Assembly: GCF_028453695.1 (NCBI RefSeq)
Contig: NC_135778.1
Span: 36,383,214 to 36,447,213, forward strand
Direction: 5' to 3'
DNA from: Augochlora pura
Taxonomy: Eukaryota; Arthropoda; Insecta; Hymenoptera; Halictidae
DNA: 64,000 nt
In this document: positions 50,352 through 61,367 of the stretch, one piece after another
Layout of the letters: every line of letters begins with the position of its first letter
Numbering within the stretch: position 1 is the first letter of the stretch
Made by a program: the position numbers and the translations under genes
Notes under the pieces: generated by a model
Seen by the model: only the letters and a program-made list of their open reading frames with translations
What the model was told of the DNA's origin: nothing
Databases searched by the model: none

Positions 50352-53300
50352 ATGTTGAGTTCGACGGTCCAGAAGATCAAATTCCTGTACAAACCGTACG
50401 CGTTGGCTGTAGTTTCCATCGGGTACGTGCTCGGGGAGCTGGGTCATTATTTAATCGGTAAGCGATACGTACAATACTGGTCTCGTACCTGTTCTACCCT
50501 AAGAAAATATTTGCGAAGCTGCTCTTCGTCCACCATTGTTCTCCCCCTTTTCTCCTTAAACATCTGATTTCCATAGTTTAACCCATTGCTGTCGAAGCCA
50601 TTTCAACTGAAAAATAATTTTCCTCTTACTATTTCCATTAAATATAACAAAGTGCACTTTTATGAATACAAAATTAATTTTTGCGACTCGTATCAACATT
50701 TTCTCTTTTAATAAGTTTTTTAAAGAGTAAAATTCGTTGCTATAAAAATTATTTTAATTCAAGTGGCGCTCGAGTGTAATTTTTGAAAAAATATCCAGTT
50801 TGTGGCGAAGCAATGATATTTATTTTCCTCGTGTCGAGCAGCTGGTGCATTTTAATCGGGGATTTCTAGACCAACTAGGCTAACAGCGTTCTCCTATTTT
50901 TGTCTCCAAGGTGTCACCAGCAAAGCCACGGCGGAAGATCTACACTATGGTGACATTTCCTGTCAATTAAACTCGACAGAACTAGCCCTCTCGCAGCTGC
51001 CGATCCAATGCGAGGCTGCCATGAACGAGAGCTAGTAAGTTTTAATACATCGATTTAGCTTCACACATCAATATCCGGAAGATCAATTACGTCTCTGACT
51101 AATGAAAATTATCACGAGTATTAACTAAAATAGTTAAAGCAATTTAAATAATTAAAGTGACACTAGAAAGTGAATATTTATCATAGGGGTGGTATTAGAA
51201 CTCTTTCGCATCCGAAACGTTCTAGTCAAATTAATATATGCCGGATATATCTAGTATATATTAATTCATATATTTATATTTATTCGTAGTTATCCAAGCA
51301 TATTTCTTTATAATAATAGTTAAATTTGTAAATATATATAATTAAATATGCCTGAAATAAAACTAAAACTGTAAATATTTATTATTATATTATATCAATT
51401 GTATTTATTTTTATTATATAATTAAATATGCATCGAATGAAAGCCATTTTCATATTTCTCATACAACACGACGAAACAGTTGTTAACTAGGAACGCGTCC
51501 ACTAATGTAACTCCAGTGGACCGGACCGTCGTTAAAAAAAAGGGTTAAAAGACGCCTCGAACAACCGTATACGAGCACCGTCTCTTCCGTCGCAGTTTTA
51601 ATGACGCAACGAATAAATTACAACCCGATTTCACGCCCTCGATGCGCGCGTTCTATACCAAGAACTTTATCCTGTTAGCAGGCATCGCGGCGCTTTTGCC
51701 GACAATGCTTTGCCGAGCGAACAGAATCTGCGAATGCATCCGCTTTACTTTCGCTCCAAATCGAACTTGATCGCTGACGGTTGTTCCGTTTGTTTTGCAG
51801 CTGCGAGTCCCTGGAGCTGAACGGCACGCGTTATTGCGAATGGAACTACAACGGCCTTGGTCTCGACTATCAAATCTTGGCTGGGCCGAGCTTCATCGCC
51901 GTGTTCACGGTTGTCGGTGTCGCCTTGGGCGTCGCAGCTGATAAATATAATAGGTATCTCTCCCGGCATCGGGTCGTTATTAAATTACTTGTCCGGGAAT
52001 TACACAACCTGTACCGTTGCTAAGGCTACCGTTGCAACGCCTCACGGCGATCGCCGCCCGCCCGGCGCATCCTCTGTCCCTCTGGTCCCAACGACTTGGA
52101 TGCGCCTGACGCCACCGTCGCGTCGACGCTTAGAAGGAAAACTGCCGCATGTCGCGCACACCGATAGTTAGACAACCGGTGTATCTTTTATCGTATTATA
52201 TAACTGTACCGTGTTTAGCTACGCGACGAACCGACTGCGAGACTTCAAGTACGACGATTTTCCGTATAAATATTTTCACGGTGATTGAAATCCTGGACGC
52301 TTGAATCCTGAAAGCTTATCCGCGTTCTTATCGGCTTCAGCAAACGATTGATACGTAACCGCGTCGAAAGATATTGTAGAATAATGTATGTACGACTCTC
52401 GATCCAAGATTCATAAAAGTATATGGTACTCCAGTTAGAACTTCCAACAAAGATCTTGAGACACTTTCGATCGAAACTCTGCTCCGATGTTATCTGTAAT
52501 TGTACAATATTTGCGTAATTATTTCTTTGATACGTTTCGAAGAGTATCTTTAATTTCCATGGTCATCGACAGATATAGACTTGTTCAGGTAAAAGGGTAT
52601 ACGATAGTAAACATTTTACGAGTGAATGTTGAGAACAGTAACATTAATGTTACTATATACATATATATGATATATATAATGTAACAGTAATGTTAAGAAC
52701 AGTAGCCAATGCTGGCCATTGTATTTTCGCTACCTCCAATGACGTCAGTTACAATAATTTTTATACGACCTGTAGTTACGTATTAGTTTCTTCTTTCGAT
52801 ATTCCAAGTCTGATAAATCCTTGCTTGTAAACTGGCCACTGGCGATGCGCGGCATATATAGCAAACATGTTTGCAAGTTAATCTTTGTTTCCATGGCCGT
52901 CAAGTAATATAAGCTCGTCGATTTAACGAACGTGTCTTTGTTTCGCAGGGTAAGGATGCTGACAATATGCACCCTGGTCTTCAGTATCGCGATAGTCCTA
53001 ATGGGAGCAGTGAAAGAGTACTGGCAATTAGTTCTTCTTCGCATGATATTAGCTGCAGGGTAAGGAAAACGCAATTCAACCCCTTGCCCTACTTTGACGA
53101 GTATTACTCGCGATAGAAATTACTAGTAATAAATTATTAACCTCTTGCACTATTTGAACGAGTCGGACTCGTGATACAGATTTCATGCAGGATCGAATAA
53201 ATATTAATATTATTAATTCTAATATTCTTTCTTCTATTTTTGGTACAGGGAGGCTGGATGCAATCCTCTGGCGACGGGGCTACTCTCGGACTGGTTCCCA

Positions 53301-56300
53301 GAAAAGCAGAGAGGACTTGTTATGTCGATTTTCAATTGGGGAATCTATGGAGGTTACGGAATTGCGTTTCCCGTTGGTCGTTACGTGCCTAAACTTAACA
53401 TTGGGGATTTAGTGAGCACCGTTCCAACCTAATTGTTAACACGTTCCGTGCCAAGCTGTATTTAGTCGACTGTCTTCGTTCTGGCCAATCAACGCTTTAA
53501 AAATCAATATATTACTTTATTTATTAATTATTGTCAGTATAACTATGAAAGAAACTTATGGACCCATCCTTTTGGACATTATTTCTTTGATTCTATCTTG
53601 TTATAAAATATCTTTTTAACGTAGCTATTTAAGCGTGCAGCGCCAATGGTACACATGGCATGGAATGGGTTAATAGTTATAACAGAAAAATTCCAATTGT
53701 TCGAATAGTATGTTTAATCCTATTGTGTAGGGTTAAATGTATATTGTCGCCTTTTCAACCATTTAACTTGTAACCGCAACTTGAAAATTATTTTTCTGGC
53801 TTCTAGTATTTTCATATATTTTTAGTATTATATTTTATATATAAATAGTATTTTTATATAACAAAATTCTATGCATATGAAATTGAGTCTCACGATTCAT
53901 AAAACAATTTTATAAACCTAAGCTTTGGCGATATATATAAAAATAATTTTGAAACGTGTTACAACAATTTCAATGGCGCCGCAGTAATGTACTACTCGAG
54001 TACAAAGAGTTAAATAGCAAGTAAAATGTTGCAGACATTATAGAATCATTTTTAGCCTATTCTCTCGTTTCAAACGTCTATTAATTTTCAACAAAGGTGC
54101 GTAAATTTCGCATTCGTAACAAAAGTTGACAAATTCGTGACCATTTGCTCCGTGAAACGATCCAAGCATCTTTTTCATCGAGCAAACAATAAACTATTGA
54201 GAGACGGGGCGTACGTATCGGCGTGTTACGCGACAGAAACCGATGAAAAGTTGGCGGAGCTTCTCTCGCTTGCGCGTGTGTCGTCCCGCTTTCCTCCCCA
54301 TAAACGCATCGCGTACACGTTTGCGTTAAAAATTGATTTCTGCAGGGATGGAGGGCGTGTTACTACGGAGCTGGAATAATCGGGCTGATTATAGCAGCTT
54401 TCACTTTGACGTTATCCGAACCGAAGCGAAAGACGATCGGCGAAGAGGAAACGAACAAGGATGGGAAAAGAACGCCCATTTGGAAAGTGATCCTTCAGCC
54501 GAGGATCATACTTCTCTGCTTGGCTGCGAGCATCAGACACTGCGGTAAAGGGCAATACCTTTTAGCGCGAAGGATTGAGATACGTTTGAAGGTTATATTG
54601 GCCTCTCCGTGACGTAGTTTATCGCTTCGACATTTTTACAACTGTTGGAAATCGAAATTTCGAATGCAAAACATTTTACTGCGTCGGCAGACAAATTGTT
54701 GCATCTTTTGGAATGCTGTTAAATAACAGAAATTATAGATAGAGTCTAATAAATAAATTAGGTTCTGGTAGATGTATTTATAGATAATTAATACTTTACC
54801 GATCGGTATAGGTTGGTATAGCAAACAATAATTTACTATCCATTTACTGAGGTATTATTATATAATTTCTTAAATATTAGATACCTTTCGCGATGAACAA
54901 AACAAGTAAAATAAAACAAATATTGTTTAATACTGTTAGAAATAGGTTAATTTCCAGTGTAACCAGCTCCATCTAGTTATTTTTGGGCAGCACTGGCCCA
55001 TGCCGTTGTATAATTAGAATGCGCGTGCGTTGATGAGTTGTAGCGAGTCTTTTGTTTCTTAAATGCGATTCTTCCTGCTACTTGAGCCAGCATTCGTACG
55101 CGACACGTGGTTTGATCTTGTAATATTATATTCTCTGTAATATTAGTATTTCTATTGTATGTCATACATATATATAAGTAGTCACGTTAAGTTCAGATAT
55201 TCATTCTTTTTAATTACTTCTTAATTGCACGTATTCCACAATAAAATCCTGACAAATACTAACGTTATGAAAATATAAAAATGTTTGCAGCCGAATGACC
55301 GGTCGGTAAAGTGTTAACAGACAGCGGATTTGATACATTTGTGACAGAATTTCATAAGAAAAATACAGAGTAGTCTGACAAAAGAAGCTACCTGATCGTC
55401 ATGTGTAGTATATTCCTTTTTATGATCTGAACCAAAATAGCATGTCAATCTTGACTATTTACAAAACGTTATTACCTTCGAAATCGAAGAGTTTCAACTT
55501 GCAAGATAACAGAATATGCATATGTACACTGCAGACGCTTCAAACAATTCAAGTCAATAGACCCGCTAGAATCTCCGATATCGTGGCAACAGTTTTGCAA
55601 ATGATCTTTCGACAATAACGCGTTTAAAAATTCTCTCGCCGGTTACGTCCGTAGACAACTGTGTGCGCACGCGTATTTCAAACATCTTCGGCTTTGTTAT
55701 CATTACGGAATCTAACAAATCGTTTTTGCACACGTCTTCCGAAATATTCGCGGTTTGAAAAATGCAAGAAAAATATATTATCCGAAGTTGGAATCGTCTG
55801 GCTCAACAAATCGATCTTCTCCCCGCGTAAATCTTTCAAGTACTATGCCGAGCGTTTCTATTAATTCGCACCGTTGTTCCTCTTTTCAGGTGGCATGTGT
55901 TTCGCATACAATTGCGATCTCTACTACAGGGATTACTTCCCTGATTATGACCTCGGCTGGTGGTTGTTCGCCGTGACGATTGTGATCGGCAGCATCGGTG
56001 TTGTCGTCGGCGGTGTTGTCAGTGACAAGTTCGTGGCGAAAATGGGTATCAGATCGAGGGTGGCTTGTCTGGCCATCAGTCAAATAATTGCGACGCCGTT
56101 CGCGTTTGGTTCGGTGTATTTCAATCCTTTATGGGCTATGATTACTCTTGGTATCTCTTATTTCTTTGGTGAGTTGCGGACTCGATGCTTTTTAGCTCGA
56201 CGAATGTATTACGGTGTCCTATAAGTTCTTCCCGCGCTATGTATGATTTCGAGAGTATACTCAATGAAAATCTGCGATCTAATAATATATTAAATATATA

Positions 56301-57483
56301 TTGAATTTTTAAAGGGTATCGTTTCCATCGCGACAATTCAAGACCGCCATTTGCATTGGCCGCAAGACAGAAACTCTTACAGTTTGATTGCACCATCCTA
56401 TCGATTATTACTTGTTTCTCTCGTTAAAAAATTCTCTCCGTGATATATGCGAAAATGATAAATCGAAAGCAAGATAAAAACGCATCACGACGAATATTTA
56501 GCAAGTAAATCTCAACTCTTTTGAAAGAAAGGGAATAATAAAGCTTCCTGATGGATGGAAGAAAATAATATAACAATAGAATATATGCCAATCTTAAACA
56601 ACAAATATCGTCTATTGAATTCGCATAAAAAGAGGAAGAAACTTATAGGACACCCGTGATTGCCAACTAATTCTCAATTAGTGTCACTAATGCGAGTGTT
56701 TTTTGAATTGCAGCCGAGATGTGGTTCGGCATAGTGTTCGCCGTGGTGGTGGAAATAGTCCCGCTGCATTTCCGTTCAACGACCATCGGCGCATTCTTAT
56801 TCGTGATGAACAATATTGGCGGAAACTTGCCGATACTCGTCGAGCCGACCAGAACGGCTATTGGCTTCCGAGAATCCCTTTATATATTTTACGCTGGATT
56901 CTATGGCATCAGTGAGTAATCGCGAACAGTTAACAATAACCCGTAACACAGTTCGCGGACCGTTTAACCGCGGCCTGCATCGATTTCATCCTCGTACACG
57001 TCGGATCAACGTGTGTCCGTACGGGAACCTTTATTTTGCCTTCTGTCGCGTCAATATTATTGCAACTTGATCTCTTAACTACAAAACTAGAGATAGAGCT
57101 CTTCGTGTTTTAGCTATTGGTTTTTGTTATTTTTTAATAAAAATTCGCGATTTGCGAGTCACGCAAAGGATGCTTTCGGATTAAAGGAGAGTTAAAGAAC
57201 TGAAGCATAAAAGTTTGTAAATTATCATTGTTCTGTGAATGATTGCGAAGATGTCTCAAACTTTTCTTCCATTCTTGCAGGCTCCATCATGTTCTTCTTC
57301 ACGATGTTCCTGATGGACGGAGCCGCGAAAACGGAGGACCCTCCGACGCCGGTGATCAGCAGCAAGCCGACATTAGGCTACGACAACAGCATGTTCACTC
57401 ACGACGAGGGGAGCATACCTACCCTGGAACTACCTCGATTATACCCGGAACGGCCGTTCAAGATCCAGAATTCTAGGCTATAG
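50352..57483 (+). CDS. Major facilitator superfamily transporter (spinster-like)
   Basis: Predicted twelve-helix membrane transporter; the substrate cannot be read from sequence. Exons: 50352-50457 (exon itself starts 50346), 50911-51034, 51801-51953, 52949-53059, 53249-53411, 54346-54544, 55890-56168, 56714-56911, 57281-57483 (TAG). All junctions are GT/AG and in phase, giving 511 residues. TM1 is YALAVVSIGYVLGELGHYLI. The first external loop is long and has four cysteines and three N-glycosylation sequons (NST, NES, NGT). MFS motif A follows TM2 as GVAADKYNRVRM, and its second-half counterpart is GGVVSDKFVAKMGIRSR. The GEAGCNPLATGLLSDWFPEK stretch in TM4-5 resembles spinster-type members. 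The acceptor before 50346 shows that at least one upstream exon exists; no in-frame upstream ATG is visible in this exon, so 50352 is the likeliest start. Confidence 0.88.
50578..50785 (+). repeat. TTAA element family A, decayed copy in MFS intron 1
   Basis: Left TTAACCCATTGCTGTCGAAG, interior AAATAATTTTCCTCTTAC and AAGTGCACTTTTATGAAT, right end reduced to GGCGCTCGAGTGTAA. Lies between MFS exons 1 and 2. Confidence 0.6.
51035..51800 (+). other. MFS gene intron 2
   Basis: AT-rich first half, then a GC-richer stretch before exon 3, including a residual AAAAGGGTTAAAAG end like that of family A near 51540. No coding sequence seen. Confidence 0.7.
51954..52948 (+). other. MFS gene intron 3
   Basis: Open frames at 51857-52171 are read-through of exon 3 into the intron and are not supported. 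A small ATATATGATATATATAAT tract occurs near 52660. Nothing else noted. Confidence 0.7.
53077..53190 (+). repeat. Two adjacent GAGTC-type TTAA repeat ends in MFS intron 4
   Basis: CAACCCCTTGCCCTACTTTG then ACGAGTATTACTCGCGAT at 53077, and TTAACCTCTTGCACTATTTG then ACGAGTCGGACTCGTGAT at 53139. They match the fragments at 2513 and 29938. Each holds a short perfect or near-perfect palindrome (ACGAGTC.GACTCGT). Confidence 0.5.
53436..53673 (+). mobile_element. TTAA element family C, complete (238 bp), MFS intron 5
   Basis: Left terminus TTAACACGTTCCGTGCCA and right terminus TGGCATGGAATGGGTTAA are inverted copies with a few mismatches, each bounded by TTAA. The interior is unrelated to families A and B. 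Only one copy was noticed in the window. Confidence 0.65.
53755..54013 (+). repeat. TTAA element family A, diverged copy, MFS intron 5
   Basis: The left end is degraded. The interior AAATTATTTTTCTGGCTTCTAG, ATATATAAAAATAATTTTGAAACGTG and the right end CTACTCGAGTACAAAGAGTTAA match the family in order. Confidence 0.6.
54545..55889 (+). other. MFS gene intron 6
   Basis: Contains the complete family B element (54788-55317). The frames 55661-55864 and 55755-55976 upstream of exon 7 are not spliced coding sequence. Confidence 0.75.
54788..55317 (+). mobile_element. TTAA element family B, complete (530 bp)
   Basis: Both ends are present: left TTAATACTTTACCGATCGGT, right ACCGGTCGGTAAAGTGTTAA (reverse complement TTAACACTTTACCGACCGGT). 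The TTAA at each edge suggests a piggyBac-type target duplication. No transposase frame exists, so it is non-autonomous. The left 150 bases match, inverted, the copy at 27613. Confidence 0.75.
56169..56713 (+). other. MFS gene intron 7
   Basis: Donor GTGAGT, acceptor GAATTGCAG. AT-rich, with no other feature. Confidence 0.8.
56912..57280 (+). other. MFS gene intron 8
   Basis: Donor GTGAGT, acceptor ATTCTTGCAG. No other feature. Confidence 0.8.
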
Positions 57484-58983
57484 CGGGAAACACGTGTCAT
57501 AAATTGTAAATAGTATTCGGAATGACTCGCGAAATACCGTACGATTCGTTCACCGTGTTGCAGAAACGAAAGCGACAAAGAGTACATGGACGGTTTGTCG
57601 GTTGATCGGGACATCGTACAGCGGTAGCTCGATTCGTATCTTGTCAAAAAATGTTCGTTGTCGCGGCGGATGCCAGCTGATTTATTTACACGGCTGGAAC
57701 AAAGAGACGGTCAAGAGAAAACCAGATCCGGCGAGAAAGTAAAAAATTTTAAAGCGGTCTTCATATTTTCGGGACATGTTTTTCGGTCAATCAATGGTCG
57801 TCGTATCACCGATAAAATTATTTTACTTTCGCCGAAAAACAACTTTGATGTGCAAATAAGAGGCGGGTCGGCTTACGTTTAGTCTCGTTTTCATCGGAAG
57901 CACCTCGCGAACGTGTAACGAACGTTTCCATAAACATGTGGGTAGAAATATAAGAATTGTTATTTCCACTTCTTGCTACTGGTCTCGATGGAGGAGAACT
58001 TTGGACTGTACCGGCTCACGGGAATGAAAATAATCACGGCAATGTATGAGAGAAGCATGATCGCGCGGACTAGGAAAACTATCACGAATTCGTTAATGTA
58101 CCTGCAGAATTCAGATTTCGGAGATTATGCTTCGGGTGCGATTATGATCTTCGAAACTGTGGAATTCTGTGCAGCGTGCTAGACTGACTCTTTATTGGTT
58201 AAACACGACGATGAATGTCAGCTCTTAGTTCACTATAGGGGACCAAAGGTGTCCGTAAGATAAGCTTAGAGTACTTTCATTTAAATAGCGTAAGTCGATT
58301 ACGTGGTATTGTTCAGTCGTGTTCAGTGCGTTCGTTTATTTCTGCTTCGAACACCTTTTTTGCCATACTGAAAATACGTTCTGCTCTTTCTAAAAATGCG
58401 AACGAATGATTTTACTATCCGCAATATAAATTATTTGCAAAGGAGAACACCGCAAAAGTATTTAAAGTGTTCATACGTAGACACTAAATGGATAGAGTAA
58501 TAATCAAAGAAATTTTCTGTACCCCTTAGGGAAACGATACCAAAGTTTCGCCACTAATTTCAATTGCACCCTGTCCCTTGGCATAATTTAAAAAATGTTT
58601 TACGCGTTTAATCCTAACCAGATGATTCGAGCGTGTAAAAACAATCTTGACTTCAAAAGTAAGGAACAAATGATAGTGAAATAGACATACGAGATATACG
58701 TATGCTTGAATCGGATGTTCTACGTCTGACATAGAAAAACAATTGTCCACGATTGTATTACGCACGGTAGAAACTACATTTTCGAGACGCATGATTTTTA
58801 ATAAAAGACAAATGACCTGCGTTTCACGGTTGTTTCATTCACCAGAGATAAGGGTGTAGATTCGTAACACATCCGTTATTAAAAATAAGTTGTTTAATAT
58901 ACATGTATACATGTGTCCACACAGAGATACGGAAAGGTACATGTTCAAAACACACGCACACAGAGACACGTAAACGCGCCGAA

Positions 58984-59041
58984 AGGAGCGACGCGACGCG
59001 ACGGGCTCGATTATTCGGGAGCACCGTCGTCGCGTCGCGTT
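58984..59041. other. GC-rich inverted repeat (hairpin)
   Basis: GCGACGCGACGCGACGG is followed, after about 20 bases, by its near-exact reverse complement CCGTCGTCGCGTCGCG. The GAGC/GCTC words flanking the loop can extend the pairing. The stem is about 16 bp and almost entirely G and C in an AT-rich setting, 20-30 bases upstream of a polyadenylation-like AATAAA. It could be an RNA-processing or stability element, or a chance repeat. Confidence 0.6.
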
Positions 59042-60001
59042 TTCTATGTACAATCTATTTAATATAAATAAAGGTACACTGTATTTGTAATGTACAAAAT
59101 AGCGGTGAAATATCCTCGACGTTACAAGGATTACGCGCGAGATTTCTCATGAAATGTATACAATATTTACACGGCAGCGCCCGCGGAAATATCTCGCCGC
59201 GTTCATCAATAAATAGGTCATCCAAGTGCTATCATTAGACTGCGGATCTTTGTGCATGTGTGTGCATTAACAAAAACGAGATGTATTTTTATTTTGACCC
59301 TCGGAAATTCCCGTCTTACGACTCTGACCATGATCGCCCGGTTCTTTTTGGTTGTCCTACCAAAATTTTCGGGAGAGAGCAGAGAAAATGAAACGAGGCT
59401 CTCGCGAATAGTTTTCTTAATCGTATCCTCTAATTTGAATTAAACAATTGCAGCGAAGGAGGTATTCTATAAAAGATCAAGGAGGTCTCCTCCGGACTTT
59501 AGGTACCAATCGAAGGCAATACGCAACAAGATCCGCAATCGCAGTTACTTTTTAAAGTCTCACAACACTGATTACAAGTCTACGGTTACACAAACTGTTT
59601 CAGAATAACCGGTGCGCGACCAACTGGTTCGTTAATCCACAAAAAGGAGTAGAAAGTTGCAACGAGCGTAGACTGAAATAAAAAATATCGAAGCCGCGTC
59701 AGCTGTTACAGTTATCCAAAAAAGTGGACACCATGTTCACAATTAGGGCATACGTAGCACAATTGGTTCGACGATCGATACTTTCTTATTCCATTTCGCA
59801 AGCTTCATTCACTCTTAAAGACTTTCGCAACGTATCCTAAAAGCGCAGCAACCGAATTAACATTTTTAATATTCATTCGCGTCGACGTGACGAACAAATA
59901 CCCGCAACTCGTTATTCTAACATAATTAAAATTGAACAAGGTTCTTCGTTACCATTTCAGTTCTCTTGAGTTTTCAAAGGTTCTACACGATTTAATGATT
60001 C

Positions 60002-60323
60002 TTAACCCTTTGCACTCGAGTGATGACTCTGAGGTGCCACCAAACATTGCTATAATGTTTTTCAAAACAATCGTAATAGTATCAGACTCGTTTATACTTA
60101 GAGATTGTTAAAGTAACAAGTGTTGTATCTTGTAATAAATTAATCGCAATAAATTGTATAAAATAGATATACCGGAGATCAGAAAATATGTTTATAATAT
60201 AAAATATGTTTTAAATATAAAATATGTTTTAAATATAAAATATGTTTTAAATATGAAATATGTTTTAAATATAAAATATGTTTTAAATATAATGAAAACA
60301 GCTTCGAGAGTGCAAAGGGTTAA
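60002..60323 (+). mobile_element. TTAA element family A, complete, internally expanded (322 bp)
   Basis: Left TTAACCCTTTGCACTCGAGT, right GCTTCGAGAGTGCAAAGGGT followed by TAA. Longer than its relatives because of an internal tandem array of about six AAAATATGTTTTAAATAT units (60196-60292). Confidence 0.75.
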
Positions 60324-61120
60324 CACCGCGAGCTCGCTAAATAACGCGGCAAATCGGCGTCCTCGTATAAATCAACGGAATATACACACCATCCGTACAG
60401 ACTTATAAATATTGACGTATTTTAGCGGTTGTATAATCTAATTACAAAAAAACGTCGAATAAGTTGGAACAACATACAACATTGTTGTAGGCGTCGAAGG
60501 TCTCTTAATTCGTTCGTGTTACACAATCGTGATGTATTTTTGTTCACTTCCGTGCTCTTTCAGTAACATGGTAATTTGTTTCACGGAAAACATTATAATT
60601 CGCTGCAAACGGAATTCATTGTATTGCGACACGAGTTATGTCATAAAATAATTTCTTTCTCTCTCTCTCTCGCTCTCTCTACTTCAAACGACTTTAAACC
60701 ATCGTACAAATTGTAAGCTTTACAAAATTAACTGCTAATTAACAATTGTATGATTGCTATTCACAAATGAACGTGAACACCTGTACCGTTTGTGCATTCG
60801 ACAACCAGAAAATAAATATGGATCGAGTCGAGCCATTTTCGAGCTCCGTAAAAGAAATGTTCTGACTAGATTAACAATTTTTTTTAAATGGGAACAAGAC
60901 TATTGGACTCTGATTTAATGCATCGGAGAAATCGAAAACGATTGGTTGAAGCGTCGACATCGGTGGGAGAAGTGTAATAAAGTGACTACATGCACTGTAG
61001 GTATAGACAATAAGGTTTTCACCGCCGGTTTCCCTAAAAGCCGAGAGAGGCAGTCGTTTCAAGGATGAAATATCCTTTTCCTAGTGAAAAGAACGATATT
61101 TCTTTGCAAAATCTTGTAGC

Positions 61121-61367
61121 TTAACCCTTTGCGCTCCAGTGGTAACTCCGAGGCACCACTGCAATTCTTACATCGCATTACAAAATAATATTTCTATTGC
61201 GAAAATTTGTATTTAAAAAATTATTAAAAATGTAACTATTTTGCATGAGTTACAAGATTCAATTTCAATCACACACGATGCATTTTGCTATATAAAATAG
61301 AGATGCTACATGTTAGAAAAGTTACTATAGAATTCCAGTTAAAATAGCATCGAGTGCCAAGGGTTAA
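61121..61367 (+). mobile_element. TTAA element family A, complete (247 bp)
   Basis: Left TTAACCCTTTGCGCTCCAGT, right GCATCGAGTGCCAAGGGTTA followed by A. The interior starts GGTAACTCCGAGGCACCACT, closely like the copy at 60002 (TGATGACTCTGAGGTGCCAC), so these two neighbours look like a subfamily. Confidence 0.75.

Noticed and set aside
53185..53412. 75-codon frame over MFS exon 5 in a different frame
   Set aside because: The spliced frame GEAGCNPLATGLLSDWFPEK is the conserved MFS one; this is a shadow.
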